Source: an uncultured Alphaproteobacteria bacterium (GTDB lineage Bacteria > Pseudomonadota > Alphaproteobacteria > HIMB59). Taken from it: DNA of 42,838 nucleotides. Within the stretch, counting starts at the first letter, position 1; the number at the start of each line of letters is the position of its first letter. The notes beneath the pieces were generated by a model. That model worked only from the letters and a program-made list of their open reading frames with translations. It ran no database searches and was not told the origin of the DNA. The DNA is taken from contig CABYQR010000009.1 in NCBI GenBank assembly GCA_902521155.1, positions 1 through 42,838 on the forward strand, given 5' to 3'. The position numbers and the translations under genes are program-made. Positions 27,738 to 36,107 of the stretch are shown here, piece after piece.

Positions 27738-28837
27738 AAGATATACTTTTTAGAGATGATAAAAGTTTGCTTGGGGGTAATTGGTATAAATTATCAAAAA
27801 AACTTTTCGTTATACCCTGTATTCTTATTTTTGTTAGTTTGATTGCAATTTATTCTCTAATTGGAACTGAATATTCTCTTATTCTTCTTGTTAAGCATAT
27901 CTTATATTTATTAATTTCTATTCTTACTTTAATTTTTATATCCCTTTTACCAATTAACGATTTAAGAAAGCTATTAAACTTATTGTCTATTTTATTTATC
28001 TTCCTTCTATTTTTAGTTCCTTTATTGGGCTATGAAATTAAAGGCGCAACTAGGTGGATTAATTTTTCCTATTTTTCTATTCAACCATCTGAAATATTAA
28101 AGGGACCTATAATTTGTATATTTTCTTGGTTTTGTTATCTTTATACCAAAACTCATCGGATTTTTTATATCTTCTTAAATCTTTTAATTTTTTTAATAAT
28201 TATTACTTTGCTCTTATTGCAACCTGATATTGGTACTTTATTGATTTATTTATCATGTTTTTCATTAATTTTAATTCTTTATATAAGAAAAATAAAATTA
28301 TTCTTTCTATTAGGTTTTATTGGCATTTCTTTTATTATCATTGCCTATTTGAGTTTTGAGCATGTTAACTTAAGAATAAACAATTTTTTATTTACTGATA
28401 ATTTGCAAGTAACTAAGAGCCTTTCGGCTATTAAAGAGGGTGGCTTATTTGGAGTAGGTCTCGGTGAAGGTCAGTTAAAATACTCTATTCCAGAATCACA
28501 TAATGATTTTATCTTTGCTATCTTAGTTGAAGAATTCGGTTTACTATTTGGATTATTTATAGCCTTGCTTTATCCAATTTTCTTCATTATTTCAAAGAAA
28601 TCATCAATTAATCCCTCAAATTTATTTATTCAAAATACCATTTTTTGTTTATGTTTTGTTTTGTGTTTGCAAGCTTTTGTAAACATAGGTTCATCAATAG
28701 ATCTCATACCTCCAACTGGTATGACCCTACCTTTTATTAGTTATGGGGGTTCATCTATGCTTTCTTATGCTTTAATTTTTGGTACAGTCATTTGCTTTTC
28801 TAAAAATGAAGAAAATTCTACTTATAACCCATCATGA
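27734..28837 (+). CDS. ftsW: septal peptidoglycan glycosyltransferase FtsW (SEDS family)
   Basis: Polytopic SEDS protein that polymerises glycan strands at the septum with FtsI. The 367 residues have about nine to ten hydrophobic segments. Visible motifs are GYEIKGATRWINF near 97-109, QPSEILKG, QPDIGTLL, the long periplasmic loop with GVGLGEGQLKYSIPESHNDF and EEFGL, and the C-terminal PPTGMTLPFISYGGSSM. The start is TTG, coupled to murD. It is the last recognisable dcw gene here; murG, murC, murB, ddl, ftsQ, ftsA and ftsZ do not follow. Its 3' end overlaps the next gene by about 32 bp. Confidence 0.96.
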   Translation: MKDILFRDDKSLLGGNWYKLSKKLFVIPCILIFVSLIAIYSLIGTEYSLILLVKHILYLLISILTLIFISLLPINDLRKLLNLLSILFIFLLFLVPLLGYEIKGATRWINFSYFSIQPSEILKGPIICIFSWFCYLYTKTHRIFYIFLNLLIFLIIITLLLLQPDIGTLLIYLSCFSLILILYIRKIKLFFLLGFIGISFIIIAYLSFEHVNLRINNFLFTDNLQVTKSLSAIKEGGLFGVGLGEGQLKYSIPESHNDFIFAILVEEFGLLFGLFIALLYPIFFIISKKSSINPSNLFIQNTIFCLCFVLCLQAFVNIGSSIDLIPPTGMTLPFISYGGSSMLSYALIFGTVICFSKNEENSTYNPS

Positions 28838-29480
28838 TCTTGGAGATCCCGGAGTAATCACCAATATACTCCAAAAAGACTATTTACTATCAACCATTAA
28901 CTATAAAAATTTAAAAAAACTAAAGTTAAGTGAGATTAACACTTATTCACTATTTATTTTTATTGGAGGAAATATGAGTGCTAATAGCAAATCTAGATAC
29001 ATTTTGTATGAATATCAATTTTTATCATCACTTATTGATTTAAATAAAAATATACTTGGTATTTGTTTAGGAGCACAAATGATAGCTAAAATTTATGGTT
29101 CAAAAATATCTTATTCTAAAAATAAAATTATTGAGGTTGGATATAGAAAAATAAAATCAAATAACCATAAATATTTCAAAGATGATATGAATTTTCTTCA
29201 ATTTCATAATGAGGGTATTACCTACAACTCTTCAATGGATATATTAGCAAGAGGTAGACTATTTGAAATAGATGCATTTAAAATTAAAAATAAAAATATA
29301 TTTGGTTTTCAATTTCATCCTGAAGTAACAAATTCCATGATAAAAAGTTGGTATAATGATCTTGATATGAAAAAAATTGGGATAGACAAATTAGATATTA
29401 TTTTGAAAGATCATAATAAGTTTAATAAAATTAACCTTATTTGGATTAAAAGAATTCTTAATAAGTTATTAAATGATTAA
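28806..29480 (+). CDS. class I glutamine amidotransferase-like protein
   Basis: A 224-residue stand-alone class I glutaminase domain, related to the GMP synthase-like amidotransferases. The catalytic triad is present: Cys87 in LGICLGAQ, His171 and Glu173 in FQFHPEV. The nucleophile strand is preceded by FIGGNMSANSK, in place of the usual GGPGS oxyanion segment. No synthetase domain is attached and the ammonia acceptor is unknown. A TTG at 28779 could extend it by nine residues, but ATG 28806 gives the natural first strand MKKILLITHH. It overlaps ftsW by 32 bp and the next gene by 8 bp, so it is co-translated with both. Its function cannot be named. Confidence 0.85.
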   Translation: MKKILLITHHDLGDPGVITNILQKDYLLSTINYKNLKKLKLSEINTYSLFIFIGGNMSANSKSRYILYEYQFLSSLIDLNKNILGICLGAQMIAKIYGSKISYSKNKIIEVGYRKIKSNNHKYFKDDMNFLQFHNEGITYNSSMDILARGRLFEIDAFKIKNKNIFGFQFHPEVTNSMIKSWYNDLDMKKIGIDKLDIILKDHNKFNKINLIWIKRILNKLLND

Positions 29481-30396
29481 TTTTTATTATTCTGATGAAT
29501 ACTTTAATCATGATACTGGATCACATCCTGAATCTATTGAGAGAATAAAGGTTGTAAAAGAACTCTTATTTAAAGAATACGCAAGTCATAATTTTATAGA
29601 GCCCTCATACGCAACAAAAGAATTAATTTCAAATGTTCACGATATCAATTACATTGATAATATATTTGAAAATATTCCTACTTCTGGATTTAACTATTTT
29701 GACCCTGATACAATCGCTAGCCCAAGTAGTTTAAAAAGCTATCTATCAGCTGTTGGGGGATCTGTAGATGCTGTTGACCACTCAAGAGACTCTCAAAAAG
29801 ATAAAAATGTTTATTTTTGTGCCCATAGACCTCCCGGACACCATGCAGAAAAAAATAAAGCAATGGGCTTTGGCATATTTAATAATATTGCTGTATCTGC
29901 TCAATATGCCAATACAAAAAAAAATTACTCAAAGATATTAATTGTAGATTTTGATGTCCATCATGGAAATGGAACTCAACATATGTTTGAGAGCAATCCC
30001 AATGTTTTTTATGCCTCTAGTCATCAATTTCCCTTCTATCCAGGTACAGGTGATATATCTGAAACAGGAAATGGTAATATTTTTAATTGCCCATTGCCAT
30101 CTGGTTGTGATTCTATTTTATTTAGAAAATTATTTACTGAAAATATATTAGAAAAAATTAATCATAATTTTGACTTATTATATTTTTCAGCGGGTTTTGA
30201 CGCTCATAAATTAGATCCTTTAGCCTCAATTAATCTTGAAGACGATGATTTTAAATGGGTTACAGAAGTTATTATTAAAAAATATGCTGTTAATATACCC
30301 ATCATATCTGTTCTTGAAGGTGGGTATGACATGAATGGCTTATATAATGGTTTAAATAACCATTTAAAAGTATTACAAAAGTATTCAGATGAATAA
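29473..30396 (+). CDS. histone deacetylase-family amidohydrolase (acetylpolyamine amidohydrolase-like)
   Basis: Zinc-dependent deacetylase of the arginase/deacetylase fold, 307 residues. In bacteria such proteins remove acetyl groups from polyamines, acetoin-related or other small amides, or from proteins; the substrate here is unknown. The start HPESIERI motif, RPPGHHAE with the catalytic His123-His124, FNNIAVSA, zinc ligands Asp161 and His163 in VDFDVHHGNGTQ, and Asp243 in AGFDAH are all present, as is EGGYDM. It overlaps the amidotransferase and xseB by 8 bp each. The order deacetylase-xseB-dxs is frequent in Alphaproteobacteria. Confidence 0.92.
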   Translation: MINFYYSDEYFNHDTGSHPESIERIKVVKELLFKEYASHNFIEPSYATKELISNVHDINYIDNIFENIPTSGFNYFDPDTIASPSSLKSYLSAVGGSVDAVDHSRDSQKDKNVYFCAHRPPGHHAEKNKAMGFGIFNNIAVSAQYANTKKNYSKILIVDFDVHHGNGTQHMFESNPNVFYASSHQFPFYPGTGDISETGNGNIFNCPLPSGCDSILFRKLFTENILEKINHNFDLLYFSAGFDAHKLDPLASINLEDDDFKWVTEVIIKKYAVNIPIISVLEGGYDMNGLYNGLNNHLKVLQKYSDE

Positions 30397-30610
30397 GAAA
30401 ATTGATAAAAATTTCGAAGAAGCATTGTCGCGATTAGAAGAAATTTCAGAATTATTAGAAGATCAAAATACTCCTTTAGAAGATAGTATTAAGCTTTTTG
30501 AAGAAGGAATACAGTTAAAAGACTTTTGTGAAGAAAAATTAAAATCTGCTAAATTAAAAATTGATAAAATAATTAAAAAAAATAAAGAACTTTCAAGTGA
30601 AGAGTTTTAA
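30389..30610 (+). CDS. xseB: exodeoxyribonuclease VII small subunit
   Basis: Small subunit that joins XseA to form the single-strand exonuclease VII. The 73 residues match the family: NFEEALSRLEEISELLED near the start, then TPLEDSIKLFEEGIQL and a charged helix (FCEEKLKSAKLKI) that wraps the large subunit. It overlaps the preceding deacetylase gene by 8 bp and lies 20 bp before dxs. In many Alphaproteobacteria ispA sits between xseB and dxs; it is absent here. Confidence 0.94.
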   Translation: MNKKIDKNFEEALSRLEEISELLEDQNTPLEDSIKLFEEGIQLKDFCEEKLKSAKLKIDKIIKKNKELSSEEF

Positions 30611-30630
30611 TAATATCTAATAATAATTAT

Positions 30631-32502
30631 ATGTCGATATTAGATAAAATTAAATTTCCAAAAGACCTCAGGAAACTATCAATCAGTGATCTTAAAACTT
30701 TGAATGACGAATTAAGAACTTACACTATTGAAGCTGTTTCAAAAACAGGAGGACATCTAGGTGCTAGTTTAGGTGTAGTTGAGTTAACAGTAGCTCTTCA
30801 TTATGTTTTCAATACACCCAGTGATAAAATAGTATGGGATGTTGGGCACCAAACTTATCCTCACAAAATATTAACTGGTAGAAAAAATAACATCTTAACC
30901 CTGAGAAAAAAAAATGGTTTATCTGGTTTTACTAAAAGATCTGAAAGTATTTATGATCCTTTTGGTGCAGCGCATAGTTCTACCTCAGTTTCTGCTAATC
31001 TAGGTATAACGGTTGCTAGAGATTTATTAAACAAAAATTTTGATGTAGTTAGTGTTATCGGAGATGGTGCAATAAGTGCCGGAATGGCATTTGAAGGTTT
31101 GAACAACATAGGACACCTCAATAAAAATTCCTTAATTGTTTTAAATGATAACGAAATGTCTATAGCTCAGCCTGTTGGAGCTATGAGTAAATATCTAGTA
31201 AATTTACTCAGTTCCAAGACTTATGAAAACTTTCGAGATATTGTAAAGAATTTTACAAAACAATTACCTAACGAAGTAAGTAATTTTGCCAAAAAAACTG
31301 AAAGAAATTTAAAAGGATATTTGACAGGAAATACTCTATTTGAAGAACTTGGACTTAATTATATAGGGCCAATAGATGGTCATAATTTAGAATTGCTGGT
31401 TCAATTATTTCAAAAATATAAAGAAAAAGAATTGCATGGCCCAGTTTTCTTACATTTAATTACTGAGAAAGGCAAAGGTTATGCACCTGCAGAAAATTCA
31501 AAAGATAAGTTTCATGGAGTTTCAAGTTTTGATGTAAAAACTGGAATTCAAAATAAATCAAAAGATAAAACCTATACAAATGTTGTAAGTGATACTTTAT
31601 TAAAAATTGCTAAAAAAGATAAAAAGGTCGTAGCTATATCAGCAGCTATGCCATCAGGAACAGGTTTAGATAAATTTCAAGAAATATACCCAGATCGGTT
31701 TTATGATGTAGGTATAGCCGAACAGCATGCTGTTACATTTGCTGGCGGTATGACCACAGAATCAATTAAGCCCTTTGTTGCTATATATTCAACTTTTCTT
31801 CAACGAGCATATGACCAAATAATCCATGATATTGCTTTACAATCTTTGCCAGTACGTTTTTTAATTGATCGATCTGGCTTTGTTGGTGCTGATGGAGCTA
31901 CTCATGCAGGATCTTTTGACTTAACTTACCTAAGCTGTTTACCTAATTTTGTTGTAATGGCACCATCCTCTGGTGAAGAATTAAAAAATATGATTAATCT
32001 ATCATTAAGTATAAAGGATAGACCTTCAGCAATTAGATATCCTAGAGATCTAGCTGGAGATTATGATATCAAGAAACCTTTTCAATATATAAAAATAGGA
32101 AAAGGTAAAATAGTTAAAAAAGGAAAAAGAATAGCTTTTCTAAATTTAGGAACAAGGCTTAAACAGGTTTTTGAAACATCCAAGCTAATCAAAGATCAAT
32201 TTAAAATTGAAAGTACTATTGTTGATATGAGATTTGCAAAACCGATAGATAAATTAATAATTAAATCTCTATTAAAAAATCATGATATTTTTATTACCAT
32301 TGAAGAAAATGCTATTGGTGGATTTTCAAGTCAAGTTAATGACTTTCTCTTAAATTCAATTAGTAATACTCCTAAAATATCAAATATTTTTATGAAAGAT
32401 GAATTCATAGATCAATCTGATATAGGGGATCAATATCTTCAATCTGGGATATCTCCTGAGTTAATTCTAAAGCGAGTTTCTAAATTACTAAAACAGCTTT
32501 GA
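30631..32502 (+). CDS. dxs: 1-deoxy-D-xylulose-5-phosphate synthase
   Basis: Thiamine diphosphate enzyme that condenses pyruvate and glyceraldehyde 3-phosphate, the entry to the MEP isoprenoid pathway and to pyridoxal and thiamine in some bacteria. The 623 residues include HLGASLGVVELTVALHYVF, WDVGHQTYPHKILTGR, FGAAHSSTSVSA, the ThDP motif GDGAISAGMAFE with the closing NDNEMSI, the catalytic region DVGIAEQHAVTFAGG, and RFLIDRSGFVGADGATHAG. The ATG has no Shine-Dalgarno site. The 3' end overlaps convergent aroC by 15 bp. Confidence 0.98.
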   Translation: MSILDKIKFPKDLRKLSISDLKTLNDELRTYTIEAVSKTGGHLGASLGVVELTVALHYVFNTPSDKIVWDVGHQTYPHKILTGRKNNILTLRKKNGLSGFTKRSESIYDPFGAAHSSTSVSANLGITVARDLLNKNFDVVSVIGDGAISAGMAFEGLNNIGHLNKNSLIVLNDNEMSIAQPVGAMSKYLVNLLSSKTYENFRDIVKNFTKQLPNEVSNFAKKTERNLKGYLTGNTLFEELGLNYIGPIDGHNLELLVQLFQKYKEKELHGPVFLHLITEKGKGYAPAENSKDKFHGVSSFDVKTGIQNKSKDKTYTNVVSDTLLKIAKKDKKVVAISAAMPSGTGLDKFQEIYPDRFYDVGIAEQHAVTFAGGMTTESIKPFVAIYSTFLQRAYDQIIHDIALQSLPVRFLIDRSGFVGADGATHAGSFDLTYLSCLPNFVVMAPSSGEELKNMINLSLSIKDRPSAIRYPRDLAGDYDIKKPFQYIKIGKGKIVKKGKRIAFLNLGTRLKQVFETSKLIKDQFKIESTIVDMRFAKPIDKLIIKSLLKNHDIFITIEENAIGGFSSQVNDFLLNSISNTPKISNIFMKDEFIDQSDIGDQYLQSGISPELILKRVSKLLKQL

Positions 32503-33570
32503 TCGACTAATCATCAAAAGATCAGCAATTACAAAGTTAGTCATCGCAATACCAACTGGTACAGCTCTTATTCCAACGCAAGGATCATGACGACCGACAG
32601 TTCTAACTTTTGAATTTTTCATATTTTTTGTGACTGTACTTTTTTCTGATAGAACAGAACTAGTAGGTTTAACTACGTATCTAAAAATGATCTCTTGTCC
32701 CGATGAAATACCACCTAGGATCCCACCGGCGTGATTACTATGAAATTTTATTTTATTTTTTTTTATACTCATCTGATCAGATGAGTTAGTGCCATCTAAT
32801 TCTACTAAGTTGAAACCAGTACCAAATTCAATGCCCTTTACTGCATTAATACTCATGATAGCTTTTGAAAGTTCTGAATCTAGCTTTTGATAGATAGGTT
32901 CACCAATACCAATAGGGCAATTTTTAACTCTTACTTCTATAATAGCTCCAAGAGAAGACCCATTTTTTCGATGTGTTAAAATTAAATCTTCCCATTTTTC
33001 AACAATACCTTTGTTTGGTGAAAAAAATGGATTTTTATTAATAAAATTTTCATTCCATTTATCAGTTTTAATTTTTTCATTACCAATTTGAATTACTCCA
33101 CTTGTAATCTTCATTTTTGGTTTTGTAATTTTTGATATAAGCATCTCTGAGAGAGCACCAGCTGCAACACGCATAGCTGTTTCTCTGGCACTTGATCGAC
33201 CTCCTCCTCTGTAGTCAAAGTTCTTATATTTCATATGATAAGTATAATCAGCATGACCTGGTCTAAACTTATTTTGAATATTGGAGTAATCTTTACTTCT
33301 TTGATCCTCATTGTAGATTATGAATGAAATAGGGGATCCAGTACTTTTACCATTAAAGACACCAGATAATATTTTAACAATATCTTTTTCATTTCTTTGA
33401 GTTGTAAATTTTGATTGGCCCGGTCTTCTTGTGTTTAATTTTGACTGAATATATTTTAAATCAACTGGTATATTTGCAGGAAAACCATCTACTACACATC
33501 CAATAGCTTCCCCATGGCTTTCTCCCCAAGTCGTAAATTTCAATAAATTTCCAAAAGAATTGTGTGACAT
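32488..33570 (-). CDS. aroC: chorismate synthase
   Basis: Last step of the shikimate pathway: converts EPSP to chorismate using reduced FMN. The 360 residues start with the family signature SFGNLLKFTTWGESHG (5-20). GCVVDGFPANIPVD, RRPGQSKFTTQRNEKD, YRGGGRSSARETAMRVAAGA and the C-terminal VGRHDPCVGIRAVPV follow. It lies five bases after fabI on the same strand, so the two are co-transcribed; fabI-aroC with divergent pdxH is an alphaproteobacterial arrangement. It overlaps dxs at the 3' end. Confidence 0.98.
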   Translation of the reverse strand: MSHNSFGNLLKFTTWGESHGEAIGCVVDGFPANIPVDLKYIQSKLNTRRPGQSKFTTQRNEKDIVKILSGVFNGKSTGSPISFIIYNEDQRSKDYSNIQNKFRPGHADYTYHMKYKNFDYRGGGRSSARETAMRVAAGALSEMLISKITKPKMKITSGVIQIGNEKIKTDKWNENFINKNPFFSPNKGIVEKWEDLILTHRKNGSSLGAIIEVRVKNCPIGIGEPIYQKLDSELSKAIMSINAVKGIEFGTGFNLVELDGTNSSDQMSIKKNKIKFHSNHAGGILGGISSGQEIIFRYVVKPTSSVLSEKSTVTKNMKNSKVRTVGRHDPCVGIRAVPVGIAMTNFVIADLLMISRSKLF

Positions 33571-33575
33571 TATTT

Positions 33576-34397
33576 TTATTTATTGCTGAACTCAGTTAAC
33601 AAATTAGCTACTCCTTCAGCCTCATCAACAGCTACCATACCTACGGTATGATAACCACAATCAACGTGATGAATCTCTCCAGTTACCCCAGATGAAAGAT
33701 CACTCAACAAATATGCGCCTGTATTTCCAACATCCTCTAAGGTTACATTTCTTTTCAAAGGTGAATTAAGTTCGTTCCATTTGAGAATAAATCTAAAATC
33801 ACCAATTCCAGAGGCGGCTAAGGTCTTAATTGGACCAGCTGAAATAGCATTAACTCTTATATTTTTGTCACCCATATCAACAGCTAAATACTTAACTGAT
33901 GCTTCTAAGGCTGACTTAGCAACACCCATTACATTGTAGTGAGGCATTACCTGTTCTGCACCATAATATGTTAAAGTAATGATGCTTCCACCTTCACTCA
34001 TTAAATCATAACAATATTTACATGACTCAGTAAAAGAATAGCAAGAAATATTTAGACTATTTAAAAAATTTTCTTTGGATGTGTCAACATACTTTCCTCT
34101 TAATTCATTTTTATCTGCAAAGGCCACAGCATGAACAAAAAAATCTAGCTTACCCCATCTCTGTTCAATTTCTTTAAATGTATTTTGAATAGATCCTTCA
34201 TTGCTAACATCACATTGTATTAAAAAATCTGAATTTACTGACTTTGCTAAGGGTTCAATTCTCTTTAATAAAAGATCATTTTGATATGTAAATGCCAAAT
34301 CAGCTCCAAATTTAGAGCACTGTTGAGCTATACCCCAAGCAATTGATTTATCATTAGCTACGCCCATAATCAGGCCTTTTTTATTTTTTAGATCCAT
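33576..34397 (-). CDS. fabI: enoyl-[acyl-carrier-protein] reductase (NADH)
   Basis: Reduces trans-2-enoyl-ACP in the last step of each fatty acid elongation cycle; the target of triclosan-like inhibitors. The 273 residues show the FabI version of the short-chain dehydrogenase fold: GVANDKSIAWGIAQ at 12-25, AVAFADKNELRGKYVDTS, the active-site Tyr144, Tyr154 and Lys161 (YNVMGVAK), and AGPIKTLAASGIGDF, which contains the substrate-binding loop. The ATG at 34397 is 31 bp from the divergent pdxH start. It leads the fabI-aroC operon. Confidence 0.97.
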   Translation of the reverse strand: MDLKNKKGLIMGVANDKSIAWGIAQQCSKFGADLAFTYQNDLLLKRIEPLAKSVNSDFLIQCDVSNEGSIQNTFKEIEQRWGKLDFFVHAVAFADKNELRGKYVDTSKENFLNSLNISCYSFTESCKYCYDLMSEGGSIITLTYYGAEQVMPHYNVMGVAKSALEASVKYLAVDMGDKNIRVNAISAGPIKTLAASGIGDFRFILKWNELNSPLKRNVTLEDVGNTGAYLLSDLSSGVTGEIHHVDCGYHTVGMVAVDEAEGVANLLTEFSNK

Positions 34398-34413
34398 TTT
34401 TAATTAAAGTTTA

Positions 34414-34419
34414 TATAAT
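34414..34419 (+). promoter_or_regulatory. Possible -10 box for pdxH
   Basis: A perfect TATAAT ends nine bases before the pdxH ATG. If used, transcription would begin about two or three bases before the start codon, giving an essentially leaderless mRNA. No clear -35 is visible, and such hexamers are frequent by chance in DNA this AT-rich. Confidence 0.3.
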
Positions 34420-34428
34420 ACTCATACC

Positions 34429-35019
34429 ATGTCAGACGAAAATTTAAATCCTATTATTCAATTCAAAGAATGGTTTAATCTTGCCATATCTAAAGAAATC
34501 AATGATCCAAATGCAATGTGTTTATCAACAATCAGTTCTGACAATAAACCTCACTCTAGAATGGTCCTTCTCAAAGATTATAACGATGAAGGTTTTGTTT
34601 TTTACACTAATTACGAAAGCAACAAAGGCAATGATATAAGTATTAATTCTAATGTTTGTCTTAATTTTCACTGGAAATCTCTTTTAAGACAAGTTCGAAT
34701 AGAGGGTGCTATTGAGAAGTTATCTGAAGAAATTTCAGATAAATATTATAATACTCGTCATTACTTAAGTAGAATCGGCGCTTGGGCTTCAGACCAATCA
34801 AGAACTTTGAATAACAGAAAAGAATTAGAAGAAAAAATTGAATTTTATAAAGAAAAATATCCCGATGAAAAAAAAGTACCAAGACCACCACATTGGGGAG
34901 GTCTCTTAATTAGACACAGAAAAATAGAGTTTTGGCAGGATATGCCACATAGAATACATAGAAGAGAGGTCTACGAATACCAAAGGGGAGTGTGGGGTAG
35001 ATTTACCCTCAATCCTTAG
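34429..35019 (+). CDS. pdxH: pyridoxamine 5'-phosphate oxidase
   Basis: FMN-dependent oxidase that makes pyridoxal 5'-phosphate from pyridoxine or pyridoxamine phosphate. The 196 residues contain the flavin-binding stretch PHSRMVLLKDYNDEGFVFYT, NYESNKGNDI, NFHWKSLLRQVRIEGAIEKL, and RHYLSRIGAWASDQS. The C-terminal PRPPHWGGLLIRHRKIEFWQ and RGVWGRFTLNP close it. All are family signatures. It is a single-gene unit, divergent from fabI and convergent (11-bp overlap) with the nucleotidyltransferase. Confidence 0.97.
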   Translation: MSDENLNPIIQFKEWFNLAISKEINDPNAMCLSTISSDNKPHSRMVLLKDYNDEGFVFYTNYESNKGNDISINSNVCLNFHWKSLLRQVRIEGAIEKLSEEISDKYYNTRHYLSRIGAWASDQSRTLNNRKELEEKIEFYKEKYPDEKKVPRPPHWGGLLIRHRKIEFWQDMPHRIHRREVYEYQRGVWGRFTLNP

Positions 35020-35476
35020 TTTTATTATTTAAATGCTCTTCCCATCTTTTTAATAAATCTGAGCTAGAGGACTCTTTGTGGTTTCCACCTATTCCAAATT
35101 TTAAATCTATGTTATGCTTTTGGCAGGTATCATATTCTAATATCTTTGTTGGATCAGATCTATCCCCTCCATTTGCAAAAATAATCTTACTATTATTAAA
35201 TTTTCTTCTTACCTTTATTAACAAATTACTTGCACTTCCTTTTTCATCGTCATCGAATTCCATAACTTCATTTACAACACCTAAATTCTCTATGACATAA
35301 ACTCTATGTTTTATATCCATAAAAAAGTTACCTTTTTTTTTACAAAGCCAATTATTTGAATTTACTCCGACTATTAAATAATCAGATAATTTACGACAAT
35401 CTTTCATCATCATTATATGCCCAGGATGAATGGGGTCAAATCCACCAGAAACAATACTAATTATCTTATTTTCCAT
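35009..35476 (-). CDS. cytidylyltransferase-like nucleotidyltransferase (HldE C-domain/TagD type)
   Basis: A 155-residue stand-alone domain of the HxGH nucleotidyltransferase superfamily. The ATP/CTP-binding motif GGFDPIHPGH is at 11-20, followed by YLIVGVNSNNW, the conserved Arg of KHRV, and FANGGDRSDPT. The C terminus reads GIGGNHKESSSSDLL, in place of the usual ISST signature. Relatives include the adenylyltransferase half of HldE (heptose synthesis) and glycerol-3-phosphate cytidylyltransferase. No sugar kinase half is attached and no heptose genes are nearby, so the substrate stays open. It is the last gene of a six-gene minus operon, overlaps pyrE by 11 bp upstream and pdxH by 11 bp at the 3' end. 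Confidence 0.87.
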   Translation of the reverse strand: MENKIISIVSGGFDPIHPGHIMMMKDCRKLSDYLIVGVNSNNWLCKKKGNFFMDIKHRVYVIENLGVVNEVMEFDDDEKGSASNLLIKVRRKFNNSKIIFANGGDRSDPTKILEYDTCQKHNIDLKFGIGGNHKESSSSDLLKRWEEHLNNKTKD

Positions 35477-36107
35477 TTGCTATAGATATTAAATATTCCT
35501 TAAGTTTAATTTGATCACTATTAGAAATATAATTTGGTGAGACCTCTAAAATTTCATTCCAGCTAGTCAAATAGTTTAAATTAACATTCATTTTTTTTAT
35601 ATTTTTTTTTGCAGAAGGATAAATGTCATAAAAAAAAATAACAAATATATCTTTCACACTTAATTTGCTTTTTCTCATAGACTTAATAAAATGTATTTTA
35701 CTCCCACCATCCGTAGCCATATCTTCAATCAAAATAGAAGAGGAATTAGATTTAAAGTCACCTTCTATTAACTTACCTTTACCAAATCCTTTAGGTTTTT
35801 TTCTAATATAGATCATTGGTAGTTTTAACTTCTGGCATAAAAAAGAAGAGTATGGAATTCCTGCTGTTTCTCCTCCAGCTATTAATACCGATTTCTTATA
35901 TTTTTTTCTAATCTGCTTAGCCATTTCACTAATTATTAAATTTCTCTCTTTGGGAAAAGAAATTAATTTTCTGCAATCGACATATACCGGGCTTTTCTTT
36001 CCTGAAGTCAGGGTGAATTGGTTTTTGAAATTAATATTTACACTACCAATCTTAAGCAGTATATCTGCTATTTTCTGTCTAGAATTTTGGATTTTGACCT
36101 TCGACAT
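35466..36107 (-). CDS. pyrE: orotate phosphoribosyltransferase
   Basis: Joins orotate and PRPP to make orotidine 5'-phosphate in pyrimidine synthesis. The 213 residues show [18 protein letters not shown] (about 31-48), the flexible-loop [16 protein letters not shown], and the PRPP-binding motif [13 protein letters not shown], where the more common TTGGS is TDGGS. The ATG at 36107 is the only standard start before the conserved part. It makes the gene overlap the small DUF2256 gene by 40 bp, so the true start may be slightly later. Confidence 0.95.
   Translation of the reverse strand: MSKVKIQNSRQKIADILLKIGSVNINFKNQFTLTSGKKSPVYVDCRKLISFPKERNLIISEMAKQIRKKYKKSVLIAGGETAGIPYSSFLCQKLKLPMIYIRKKPKGFGKGKLIEGDFKSNSSSILIEDMATDGGSKIHFIKSMRKSKLSVKDIFVIFFYDIYPSAKKNIKKMNVNLNYLTSWNEILEVSPNYISNSDQIKLKEYLISIANGK

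Noticed and set aside
32496-32520. Hairpin at the dxs/aroC junction as a terminator
   Set aside because: A six-pair stem TTTGAT/ATCAAA exists but no T run follows on either strand, so it is weak.
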